A stretch of DNA of 64,000 nt. It comes from Trametes villosa. Its lineage: Eukaryota; Basidiomycota; Agaricomycetes; Polyporales; Polyporaceae. The first letter of the stretch is position 1, and each line of letters begins with the position of its first letter. The stretch spans positions 434,001 to 498,000 of the forward strand of contig PUDQ02000089.1 of NCBI GenBank assembly GCA_002964805.2, read 5' to 3'. Positions 46,495 through 57,217 of the stretch are shown here, piece by piece. The translations under genes and the position numbers were made by a program. Below the pieces are notes generated by a model, which was not told the origin of the DNA, made no database searches, and saw only the letters and a program-made list of their open reading frames with translations.

Positions 46495-48964
46495 ATGGCG
46501 CGCTGGCCTACTGCTCTGCTTCTGCTTGTTGCGGCGTTCGTGGGGGACCACCATGGCGCGAACGCGATCTCTGTGCCCATACAGGGCCAGCGACGCGCTG
46601 GCAAATGGTGGGAGTCGCTGGGTGGGGTGGTCCAGCGGAGGCAGCGTAGAGGCGTGGCCGGTATTGTCGACCTGCAGAACGCGGGTGATCTGCAGTACTA
46701 CACGAACATCACACTGGAGGGAACGCAGTTCCGCGTTCTGGTGGATAGCGGAAGGTGAGCCTGACGTGCGAATCATTCTAGGTCCTTTGTAGCTCACGTT
46801 GTATGCGTCGAACAGCGCAGACCTTTGGGTTGCGGGAGACGCACCCGGGTCGGAAGGCTCCAGTCATAACGCCACCATTAGTTATAACGACGGGGTGGTC
46901 AGCGGTAAGTCGCCTCCAGGTTGCGGCAACGGGTAGTTTCTGACGGACATATAGGTCAGATTAGGACTGCGACGCTTGGAATCCAGGGATTCAGTATCTC
47001 GAAGCAAGCATATAGTGAGCTCTAACCCGCCCTTCCACCTCTAGGACCCTTACTCAACTAGATACAGTCTCGCAGGACGTCACCGATGCCTATCCCACAG
47101 GCCAAGGTATCCTTGGCCTAGGTCCCAGCCGCCTCTCCTCGGTTCTCGCGACCTTGGGTGGTCCAGAGGGCGACCCGCCATTGGACAGGCTCTTCCGCCA
47201 GACCACGTCTCTCCCGAACTACATCTCCATCTTATTGGGCCGGTCGAACGACCCTGACAGCATCATCCCCGGACAGCTGACCATCGGGGAGGTATTACCG
47301 CAATACAGCGACGTCACGTCGAGTGCGCAGCTACCCATCGAACGGATTGACTGGAACCAGCACTGGATGGTCGCGCTCGACAAGGGTGGGATCATCGGGC
47401 CCGACGGGAAACCTATCAAGGCCTCGGTGGACAAGCAGCTGAAGGTGATCTTCGACTCGGGATACACGCTGCCGCAGGTGCCCAAGTAAGTCGTTGGTTT
47501 GACACGGTATCTGGGGATACGCTGACCACCGCATCGTAGGGCTGTCGCGGACGCGATATACTCTCGAGTGCCGGACGCCAAATATGTGAACATCCCGGCG
47601 ACGGAGACACCTGTCTGGACGATACCGTGCGACGTGGAGCTGAACGTCACCTTCAAGTTCGCGGGTGTCGAGTATCCCGTCCATCCGCTGGACACTGTCA
47701 TGGACGATTTGCAAGGACCGTTGGACAGCTCGGGCCGACCGTCGTGTGTAGGGTCCTTCCAGCCTATTTCTGTGAATCAGCCGTATGACATCGTCCTCGG
47801 GATGGCTTTCCGTGAGTACCGTCCGCTGTGTAGGAGTTTACGGTCATTGTGCTTACTGCCTTGCTGCCGATTTCCGTAGTTCGGAACGCATACATCCTAA
47901 TGAACTTCGGCGACTTCGTCGACGGCTCGCAGACCAAAGTTGGGGAGCCCTTCGTGCAGCTGCACTCGCTCACGGACCCGGTCGAGGCGCACGAGGACTT
48001 CGTCCAGCAGCGACTCGGCGGCGTCGATACGACCGGCCTCCAGACGCTCCTCCCGTCGCCCGATCCTGAGCAGGACAACACCGTGGTCGCGCAGACGTCG
48101 GCGCAGAAGCTCAAGCCATACCTCCCATGGATCATCGTCGCAGCCGTACTCGGCGGCCTCCTGCTCGCTTTCGCGGTCGCCTATGTTTTTATCTGGCGCT
48201 CCGGGCGAAAGTATCGGCGATTACACGAGCCCGCACCCTCTGGCCTCGAGGATGGCAAGCGCGCGCCCTCGCCATCGCCGTCGATCGAGAAAGCGTCTGA
48301 GCTCGCGATGGCGGACAAGGCGTTCCCGAACCCGTGGGAGGAGGCTGGGGCACTTCCGCAGAATTCGAGCAACGTCGGCCAGTTGTTCCCGACCCTGCAG
48401 CAATACAAGACGCGGAGCATACTGTCGGTGAGCCGCGAATCCACCGCGTCGAGCACGGAGCGGCTCCTTCCCGGAACTCCCGGGAGTGTCATGTCGTATG
48501 AGACGACGCAGAAGGCCGAACCTCTGGTGTCGGACGACACGCCGATGCCCAACCCGTATTTTGGCGCTACTCTCACCGCGTCCCCGCCTGCGACTGACGA
48601 CCGACCGCTACCCAACCCCTACACCGACGCGGCCGAGACTGCATCTCCGACCGTCATCGACAACACGCTGCTGCCGGCGGTTCAACCGCTCCGTGTACGC
48701 CCGCGTGGGCCCGCCGCGGAGACCCCATCTCTACCCCCACCTCCCCCGCTCCCAGCCGTCGCGCCCCCACCACCGCAAAGGAGGGGAAGTCGCCCCTTGC
48801 CTGACCCGCGCGCATACGCGGGGCCGGGGCCCCGCGTCGCTGACATGTTCGACGTGTCTCGCGCGCGCACGTCCGCCGTCTACACACTCCCTCCGCTCCG
48901 GTTCTCTGCTGCTGAGCTCGAGGCGGCTCATTCGGGTACCCGCTCTCTTCCCCCTCCGTCTTAA
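46495..48964 (+). CDS. Membrane-anchored pepsin-like aspartic protease 1
   Basis: Family A1 endopeptidase, secreted and held at the surface by a C-terminal helix. Signal peptide MARWPTALLLLVAAFVGDHHGANA, propeptide, then LQYYTNITLEGTQFRVLVDSGSADLWVAG, with the first catalytic Asp in VDSGS; the intron at 46755-46815 splits this codon group. GILGLGPSR lies in the exon at 47066-47486. The second active-site motif is IFDSGYTLPQVP, DSGYT in place of the usual DSGTS. FHVHPLD-like VEYPVHPLDTVMDD and SFQPISVNQPYDIVLGMAF follow. C-terminal transmembrane helix PWIIVAAVLGGLLLAFAVAYVFIW, then a long Pro/Ser-rich cytosolic tail of about 250 residues. Paralogue at 53932-55725. Confidence 0.87.
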
Positions 48965-49309
48965 TTGTTCATCATGCTCGCGTATTAATGCGCATCCGCT
49001 CTCTAATCTATGCTCTTTGGGTCCTGTGCGTTCGTATTTTATCGGTCTTCCGCCTACTACCACTGTATTCATAGGCTTTGCTATCATACATTCAAGTTGT
49101 TCGCTGAGTGCAAATATCGTACTCCCTGATTGGCTCAGTGGTGCGAGCATCCTTTGACAGGTAAGCTGTACTTGAGGTGTACGGAACATCTGCACAAATG
49201 GGCGCATACGACCAGGCTATAGCTTGCATACGAATCACTGTACGGCTATCCCTCCACCGAATAAGGGAAAACCCGAGGAGCAGTACACCCATGGCGGACA
49301 GTCTTGACA
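48965..49309. other. 3' flank of aspartic protease 1
   Basis: Ends where arm 2 of the inverted duplication begins. No gene seen. GGCTCAGTGGTGCGAGCA near 49134 resembles a tRNA A-box, but no B-box or cloverleaf follows. Confidence 0.4.
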
Positions 49310-49408
49310 GTTGACGCGCGCACACGAGAGGAGGAGAGAGCCGGCGGTGACATTGCAGACGAAGGCAGAGAATCAGACAACATATAGACGGCGGCGCGAT
49401 GGGCGCAA

Positions 49409-49968
49409 GAGGCGAAATAGTACAAGCGCTATAGCAAGAGCGAGAATGAGCACCACGACATCGGTCGAATGCGCGCAGTGTGCGAGAGAGACGAAACCCA
49501 GTTCCCCACGGAACTTCATCCCATCCTGCGCATAGCGAAGACGTCAGCGCATGAGCCAGAGAACTGCAGGAAGCGACCGGTACCCACCTGACCCCACCCA
49601 ACCCGGAGGTGAACCCCCTTCCCGCTTCCTTCGTGCTTGAGCGAGCCCGACGAGTGGGCGAGTGGATCTGCGGATAGGCGATTGTCGTTAGCGGGTGTCA
49701 TATCGCACGTAGGACGCTGGCTTACCTTCCCGAGGCACCCTGACGCGGGCTTCCAGCGGTCGCCGTCGCAGCGCGCGCGTTCGTCCAGTCCTACGAGCAA
49801 GAGTTAGCGAGCTGACCAGCGCAAGCCCAGCGCAAGCGATGGACATACCTAGTAAGGGCCGATGCCTTTCTAGCTGCGTTCGCGCATCCTTCATCGTCGT
49901 CGAGTCTCGAGTCTACAAAAGATGATCAGCCGTGAATGAGGGCGCAGCAGAAGGATGAGACTCACCAT
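49409..49968 (-). CDS. Small multi-exon gene in arm 2, possible tail-anchored membrane protein
   Basis: Starts CAGACATG|GTGAGT at 49968, so the first exon would hold only the start codon. The following splice sites match arm 1: exon ACTCGAGAC...TTACTAG, exon GACTGG...GGGAAG, exon ATCCAC...GTCAG and exon GATGGG.... In one frame of the last exon a clean 20-residue hydrophobic helix is encoded (TDVVVLILALAIALVLFRLL, 49409-49475) ending in RPSRRR, like a tail-anchored protein. That frame and the frame implied by the start codon do not join with simple phases, so product and stop are uncertain. No family recognised. Confidence 0.35.
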
Positions 49969-50160
49969 GTCTGAGCGGGTAGCTCGTCGGAGTGAAGCCG
50001 CTGTGGGGAAAGAAGGGAAAGGTCAAGGGAACAACCGCTATCTAATCCGAGCCGCATCCAGACACAGAGACCTATGTACTACAACTATCTGAGAACAGCC
50101 GAGAACCGAGCCTAGCGTCCACGCCGCGCCGACTACAACTACGCCGAGTACATGAACCGC

Positions 50161-50580
50161 TCAACGCCCGAACTGCCCCATCTGCGGCCTGCGCTGGGCC
50201 ACCGTCGCCGTCGTCGTCGCCGTCGTCTTCCGCGTCGCCTGCGCCCGTCGCCTGTCGTCCCATCGGCGCTGGGCCCCGCGGTCGCTGTAGGCGGGAGCCC
50301 TCGTAGCTTGCGTCGTCCTGCTGCGCTTCGCGTGTCGCACGTCGTCCTCGGAGTCGGAAAGCTCGCCGTCCTCCTTGTCGTCGGCCTTGCGCTTGCGCCC
50401 CGCGGCGTCGTGCGAGTCGGGCTTGCGAGGTTCGACCTTCTTGGCGCTGTCGAGGAACCACCGAATCGCCTTCCCCGTCTTGAGGATCGCCCGCGGTCGC
50501 GTTTGCTGCTCGCCAGCCTTCGCCTTCGCCGTCGCCTTCCCATCCACCTTCCCGTCTAGTATCGCGCCCATTTTCGCCAC

Positions 50581-50621
<41 letters not shown>

Positions 50622-52263
50622 CCTTCGCGCCCGCCTCGGCCGTTCGAGTCCTGCTCGTCGTCGCCGTCCCGATCGCCGCCACCGCCGTCTTCACCGCCGC
50701 CACAATCGCGTGGCCTGTCTTCATCTTCTTGAACTTCAGCCCCGCCAACGTCCTCGTCCTCGCGAGCGCCTCCCGAACCTCCGGTACCTGCTTCGCCTCC
50801 TCGTCCACGACCGCGTCCTCGTCGGCCTTGCGCTTCAGCCCCCTGCAAGCATCCTGTACGCCCCCGGCAATTGCCCGAACATTGTGAACCTGAACCGAGG
50901 TAATCCTCGGCGCAGGCGCATTCGTCCTCGTTGCTGCGGCCATTCTCGGGGCCTTTGTCCTCAATGGCACTGTAGGCCTGGTCCTCACGTCGATCCTGTC
51001 CACGTCGGCTCTGGTCCTGGGGTCGGCTCTGGTCCTGGGGTCGGCGCTGCTCCTGGGGTCGGCTCTGGTCCTGGTCCTGGAGTCGGCGCTGCGGTCCATA
51101 ATATCCTCGGCTCTGGTCCTGGTCCTGGAGTCGGCGCTGCGGTCCATGGTATCCTCGGCTCTGCGGTCCGCGTCCACGTCGGCCTCGGCTCTGGTCCTGG
51201 TCCTCGCGTCGGCCTCCTGGATAATCCTCGCGTCGGCCACCTTAGGGATCCTCGCGTCGGCCTCCTGGGTAATCCTAAGGTCGGCCTCCTGGGTAATCCT
51301 AAGGTCGGCCTCCTGGGTCCTCGCGTCGGCCTCCTGGGTCCTCACGTCGGCCTCCTGGGTCCTCGCGTCGGCCTCCTCGATCCTCTCCTCCACGGTCCTC
51401 GTCGGCACGCTCGCTCCAAAGCCGTATGCGAATTGGTTGAACTCCGTGCTCGGGAAAATCGGGAACTCCCAGTCCTCTGGCTGCGTCCACTGCTCCACGG
51501 TGTCCGGCGCCGTCGCGTCGACAATCGTCGGGGCCGCCCTGTCGTCCTCCTCTACGCGCCGCTCCTCCTCCTTGGCCACGGCCTTCTCCTCGATGTCCTC
51601 CTCGATGTCCTTCGCGTCGTCGATGTCCATGTGGTCGGCCTCGTCCTCGTTCCCGCCGAAGATCGCGACCTCCCAGTCCTTCTCCATCTCGTCCGCGCCC
51701 CTGCCCTTGCCCAGTTCCGCCACCCGCTCAGCCACCACAACGCACTCGTCCTCGATCTCATCCTCGCTCTCGTCGTCCCCGCCCCACAAGCTGTCGTCGT
51801 CCTCGTCGTCCTCGTAGTCGTCCTCGTCATCGTCGCTGTCGTCGTCGTCGTCGTCGTCGTCGCTCTCGATGCCGGAAGCAGCCTGCTTCCCCGTCGCCGC
51901 ACCCAGCTCGCCCGCCTCCTCCATCATCTCCGCCTCCAGCTTGCGCGCCATCAGCTCAACCTCCCGCACCTCGCGCATCGCCCGCCGCACCGCGCGCGAC
52001 CGCCCCTCCCCGTCCCTCTCCTTCGCGTTCTCCTTCTCGCCCGCCTTGCGCTCAACGAAGTAGACGGCCTCGCCGCGTCCGATGAGGACCTCGTCCACGA
52101 GCCCCTGCGTGTCCTTCCCGAGGGTCGGCAGCACGCGGTCGGAGGGGGCGGTGGGGGTGGAGGTGTAGCGTCCGCCGGGGACGCGCATGAGCTCGGCCGC
52201 GAGCGCGCCGGTGGCTGCGTCGTAGGTGTAGACGTAGGCGGTGGAGGGCGTGTAGAAAGGCAT
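50161..52263 (-). CDS. Repeat-rich acidic/basic low-complexity protein, arm 2 copy
   Basis: Single-exon 700-residue frame starting MPFYTPSTAYVYTYDAA at 52263, paralogue of 32589-34643. The N-terminal 80 residues, the FPIFPSTEFNQFAYGFGASVPTRTVEER block and the C-terminal NLS-like KRKADDKEDGELSDSEDD are essentially unchanged. Differences are concentrated in the Asp-rich tract, in the number of QEADxR units (about eight, with new LRITQEAD variants) and in an extra TTATTATTAT-like Thr/Ala stretch. Changes between copies are in-frame and repeat-type, which argues that both remain under coding constraint. Function unknown. The frame extends upstream to 52500, but the conserved start is chosen. Confidence 0.65.
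51180..51400 (-). repeat. Intragenic coding repeats in the arm 2 low-complexity gene
   Basis: Tandem TCCTGGGTCCTCGCGTCGGCC-type units (21 bp) on the plus strand encode the minus-strand QEADARTQ series. Exact copies are more numerous than in arm 1, which suggests later unit expansion. Confidence 0.75.
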
Positions 52264-52734
52264 CGTGTAATGCAGGTAGGTGGTGGATAGCAGATGTAGG
52301 GGGTGGACTGCGCAGCAGTGGGATGGTGGGGGTAGGAGGGAAAGTAGGTGGGGTGCCGTCAGCCCCGGGGCGTGGAGGATACAGGGAGGGAGGGCGGATG
52401 ACTGATTGGGATGTGGGCCGCGGGAGAGCCTGAGCCTGGACTGTCGAGAGGCACTTGCTTTTCGGCAGACGTGGGCTGCATCACAACCGTGACCGCGCAT
52501 GCATGGCGAGCGGGCTCATATACTCGATAGCATAGTGAAGCACGCACCTGGTTTGCTGTAGCTGAAAGGGTTGTGACGATAACACACATACTGAAGTGTC
52601 TGACAATTCTGCTGAGCACGAAACGCGGCAATATACACCGGCAATCCCATCCTGTTGGAGAGGTTATAGCATGGGCAGGGGCAGTCAACAGCGCGACGTA
52701 CCAATCCCAGTCACGTTCTGGTCAGTCGAACCCA

Positions 52735-52880
52735 TTCTTGCTGGGTACAATGTCGTGCGCGACCCCACCTTTGCCATACATCTTACTTAAGTCGCCCACT
52801 AGCAACTCCGGCTGCTCGTACGCCGCGAAATGCCCGCCCTTGTCGTGCATAGCTTGGAACACTCCTTTACCTAGTCTTGC
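52735..52880 (-). pseudogene. Truncated 3' end of an epoxide hydrolase
   Basis: The minus strand reads [28 protein letters not shown]...NGFD then stop, matching the last exon of copy 2 (31985-32121), including the catalytic histidine motif. All upstream exons are missing: beyond about 52880 the sequence is unrelated. It is a duplication breakpoint scar, not a functional gene. Confidence 0.85.
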
Positions 52881-53931
52881 GCTCTGTACAGGCGAAACTC
52901 CTGAACTTGAATCGGGGAGAGATCTAGAGCGGCCCGATGCACCCGGTCCTCAGGACTTAGGACAACCACGTCCGACGGCTCGATAGAGCTAGAGCCATGA
53001 CTCGGCATGCAGGTTGGCTATCCGAGCCTCCTGAGCTATGAGCATCACATCACAGAGAATGCGACACGCCTCTCGACAGACATTGCTGGACGATATCGCG
53101 CTGGCCCGGGAGCGACAGCGCGGGCCCTGCAACAATGCATGGAGTTGCGCGATGTGCTTCGGAGGGTTACACTGTTGACATGTGCGACTTAGTATGTAAG
53201 GAACAAGAAGTAGTAGAAGAACAAGACTTACTTGGGCAACTCCTGCTGGAGGATCCGTGGTAGTTTAGCTATCATCTGTATGTCATATTGTTAACACACT
53301 CGAGGTAGCTGCAAGACGCCTTGGATGTGATTCAGAGTCTCAGCGATCGGACGACCGCCCGGGCGTCCTTCAGTATGCTGACAAGACGCTGCTGTAAGGG
53401 TCACCCCTAAAACTTAGTTGTCTGGGTTTCTTCGTAGCGCCGCTTGGCAACCGAAGGCATTGCTGGGGCCGGTGTGGTACAAGCGGCGTGTTGCAAAGCC
53501 TGTGTGAGCTCCGGATCGTCTCAGCGTTCCAGGTCAAGACGCTTGGTCTGTCCGGATGTTTTGACAGAATATGTCTGTTCAGAACGGCGTGTAGCAGCAT
53601 GCACAGACGTAGGGCTGAGAGGCGGTTTGTCGTGGTGCGGGAGAGAGAGTGGATGGAGATGTACCTGAGATTGGCATTTCGTCGCGTGGGCGGGCGAGGC
53701 GGTGCCGACCGCCCGAGAGCGGCAAGGCGGTGGGCGCCCAGGGCAGGAGCTGCCAGGCTTGTCGTCTGCCGTCGCTGCGATGGAATCACAGCCACGCCGA
53801 GAACAAATACATCCCCTTCCCTCCGCCCAGTGAGCATCCCTTCTCCTTCCTCCTTGTCTCCGCATTTCTCCTCCTCTCTTTCTCCTTCTCGTCCCGTCGG
53901 CTTTGCTTGCCTACATCCTACGCTCGTGCTC
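52881..53931. other. Intergenic between arm 2 and aspartic protease 2
   Basis: No gene recognised. CT-rich sequence from 53815 to 53925 (CCTTCCCTCCGCCC, CTTTCTCCTTCTCG) is the probable promoter and leader of protease 2. Confidence 0.45.
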
Positions 53932-55725
53932 ATGAAGTTTCCGCTAGCAACGAGTCTCGTGTTCTACCTGTCATTACTCCTCGATGAGCTACCACGCGCT
54001 CAGGCCGTCCGCTTTCCTATCGAGGGCCGCATAGGCGGGTTTGCAAGCCCAGCCGAGGCGCGCAGCTTAAACCGTCTAGGAGCGAGGGCTAGCATCGAAG
54101 GTACCCCGGATATCTCGAACACCGGTAACGCCCAATACAAGACGAACATCACGCTCAATGGGAGGCAGTTCAGCGTGCTCATTGACACCGGAAGGTGCGT
54201 GAACGCGCCGCTTGGCTTCCCTGAACCGACGCGTCTCGCAGTACTGACAGTAGCGCGGCCCGCACCATAGCTCCGACCTGACGGTAACGGGCTCTGTACC
54301 GAATGCGGCGGACACTGGCAAGACGGCTGGCGTTACTTACGCGCTGGGTGATACCAAGGGCCCAGTCAAGACCGCGACGCTCAACTTCGAGGGCTTCACG
54401 GTACAGAACCAAGCCTTCAGTAAGTGCCTCTACTCCGCTTGTAGGATCCCGCTCAATTGCCCTACCACAGTTGAGCAACCCGTTGACTCCGCCCATCCGG
54501 AGGGCGATGGGATTCTCGGGCTTGGCCCCAGCAGCGGGTCCGAGATCCTTTCCGCGCTCGGCAAGAACACGGGCGACCCGGTGCTGGACCGCATCTTCCG
54601 CCAGAACATGACCACGCCCAACTTCCTCACCATCCTCCTCGGGCGTGCGGGCGACCCGACAGATACGTTCGTCGGTGACATCACGGTCGGCGAGGTCGTG
54701 TCCCCATTCGAGAACATCACGAGCCAGCCGCGCCTGCCCGTCACGGAGGTGTCCGCGCGCAGCGGCCAGCGCTGGACGGCGTACCTCGACGAGAACGGGA
54801 TCATCGGGCCCGACGGGCAGCGCATCATCACACCGAAGAAGGCGAACGGGAACAGGCTGAACGTGCTTTTCGACTCTGGGTTCACGTTCCCGCAGGTGTC
54901 CAAGTGCGTCATTTTCCCCCTCATTTCTGCTCCGGCGCGCTCGCTCACACGCGCTCCTGCAGGCGCATCGCGGACGCGATCTACGCGCGCGTGCCCGGCG
55001 CAAAGTTCACGACGGTGTCGAACGCGCCGGGGAAGATGTGGACGCTGCCGTGCTCGACGGAGCTGAACGTGACGTACATCTTCGCAAACGTCTCCTTCCC
55101 CGTCCACCCGCTCGACACGGTGACGAGCGCGTTCCGCGGGCCCCCGGACGCGGACGGCACGCCGACGTGTGTCGGCGCGTTCCAGCCGATCTCGCTCACC
55201 CAGCAGGGCTTCGACATCATCCTCGGCATGTCGTTCCGTACGTGATGTTTTCCTGCCGCGTGTGACCCGGCTGAACTGAGCTGTGCAGTGCGTAACGCGT
55301 ACATGCTGATCAACTTCGGTGACTACGTCGACGGCGCGCTCGCGAAGGTCGGCGACCCGTACATCCAGCTGCTCCCGCTCACGGAGCCCGAGGAGGCGCA
55401 CCGCGACTTCGTGCAGGTGCGCATGGGCGGCGTCGACCGCTCGTCGGACCTCAAGCTCCTCCCCGCGATCCCGGACAACAGCCAGGACGACGGCGACGAC
55501 AACGACAGCGGCGACAAGGGGGAGGACAACATCAAGAAGTACCTGCCGTACATCATCGCGGGCAGCGTCGCGGGCGGGGTCATCCTCATCTCGCTCATCC
55601 TGTACGCGATCTTCGGCGGGTCGAGCAAGAAGTACCGTCGTCTGCACGACCCCGCGCCCGTGGGTATCCCTGGCCAGGGTCCGCCGCCGCCGTTCCAGCA
55701 GTACCAGCCATCGCGCCGGTACTAA
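53932..55725 (+). CDS. Membrane-anchored pepsin-like aspartic protease 2
   Basis: Paralogue of 46495-48964. Signal peptide MKFPLATSLVFYLSLLLDELPRAQA, then AQYKTNITLNGRQFSVLIDTGSSDLTVTG: first catalytic DTGS, with the usual DLW replaced by DLT. The exon boundary splits the motif at 54194. GDGILGLGPSSGSEILSALG, RIFRQNMTTPNFLTILLGR, and a second motif LFDSGFTFPQVSK (DSGFT) follow. VSFPVHPLDTVTSAF and GAFQPISLTQQGFDIILGMSF align with protease 1. The C-terminus has an acidic linker, helix YIIAGSVAGGVILISLILYAIFG, and a short tail (KKYRRLHDPAPVGIPGQGPPPPFQQYQPSRRY), much shorter than the tail of protease 1. Expected extracellular acid endopeptidase. Confidence 0.87.
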
Positions 55726-57217
55726 GCTGTGCGCATACACCTGTATGCTTCTGGGACACCGCCCTGCTCCCTGTCGTTTGCTACCATTGCTTTGAGATAT
55801 TCGCACATCTAGGTTCGGATGTTACGGACATCGGTATATCCTGTAGGCTATCCTCTTTTACATTGCTGCATTTATTCAGGGCACTATACACTCGAATAAC
55901 TTATCCCACCGCACCGACGTGCACATACTACATACATCACAGGACAATGGAAGTGCTTCCCACGACCGTCTGCACCAGAGCCAGAGGGGGGCAAATCGAC
56001 AAGTATGGGCCCCATAGAGCGCAGTGCCAGAGGTATACAAAAGTTCCAAGACGGAACCAGGTTCAGCGTTCGAGATGTCGTCATATATTGCGCTGTACCT
56101 TCGATCCAAGGCAGGGGGGAGATCTTGTCGCACAGTCCCAGTTCGCCATGCCCGTACTCCTGAATGCGCCCGGACCACGGCCATGAACAAGAGACTGAGG
56201 ATGGACTCACCGGAAAGGTCAACTCGGGCGGAAGTACCGCGGCCACGGGCGGTCTGGGCGCCATGAGGACAATGGTTCTGGGGTCGGCGTCGACGGCGCC
56301 GGGCAATTGTCCGAGGGTGGCTCTGAGCCCGGCGCTGCGGGAGGGGTCGAGCGCGAGGCGTGGCGTGATGAGGGGGCAGGGCGGCCGAGGCCGGGGGTCG
56401 CGGTGGAACAAGGTTCAGAGAAGGCTGGTGATAGGACAGCCGCGGACGCCGCGTGTGCGGGCGCCGCAGGGAGCGGCGACTTGCACCGCGTGGTCGATGC
56501 CGCAGACGGCGACGGCTGCGCGCCGGGGGTCGAGCGTGACAGCGTGCTCGGCGTCGAGCGCGGGCAGCAGGCGCGAAAAGAGGCGAAGAAGGGCGTGACA
56601 GACGCGTGTGATGGGTGTGACGGGCGGCGAAAGAGGCGCGGGGGACGTGGAGAACGCTGAGCCGGGGGCCCGCGCACGTTGCCGGCCGCGTCGTCGGCGA
56701 AGAGGGGGGCAGCGCCGAGGACGGATTGGATGATGGCCCATGCGGCGCTCCCACGCTGGCCAGAAGGGGGCCCTGGCTGGCTGATGCTGATCGGAGGGCG
56801 TGCGCCGCCACTGCCGCCGGCGGGCGTCGCCGGGCATGGCCCGCGCGGGGGAATGGACGGCGAGCAGCGTGCGCGACATGGGGCGCGGGGTGCGCTGGAC
56901 ATTGGCGAGACGAGGCGGGGCGGGCGGGCGGCGAGGGGAGGACCGGAGATAAGATGCGGACGGTCGTGGTCGGAGTTGGCGATGCTGGCAGTGACGAGCA
57001 GGCTGAGGCCGCGCTGTGTGGGCCGGCGCACGCGTGCGAACCGAGTCCGAGCTGGGCTGTCGGCTCTGGCGCTCGTCCTTCCCCTTCTCAACGCCCCCAG
57101 CCCCCTCCTCCACCTTCCTCCCCCCGTCCACCACCCCCCAGCCCCCGTCCCCCTCGCCCGCTCCCCCGCCCGCCGAACGCCCGTCGCGCGCGCGCGCTCA
57201 CCCACCCCAACCACTAC
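55726..57217. other. Long intergenic region upstream of CHD1
   Basis: Dense in Gly/Arg/Pro-coding frames on both strands because of very high GC; none has a recognisable domain or clean splice set. A minus-strand gene between about 55900 and 56900 cannot be excluded. The CHD1 leader, rich in C and CCCCC tracts, occupies roughly 57060-57217. Confidence 0.4.

Larger units (their letters stand above)
49310..52880. repeat. Inverted segmental duplication, arm 2
   Basis: Reverse-complement counterpart of 31985-35515. It is flanked by the two aspartic protease paralogues, which are otherwise tandem and co-oriented, so arm 2 is best read as an insertion between them. The right limit, about 52880, falls inside the last exon of an epoxide hydrolase remnant. 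The left limit, about 49310, is where similarity to 35510 fades. Confidence 0.87.

Noticed and set aside
49119..49160. tRNA-like A-box (GGCTCAGTGGTGCGAGCA)
   Set aside because: No B-box, no closing acceptor stem and no anticodon arm can be drawn downstream.
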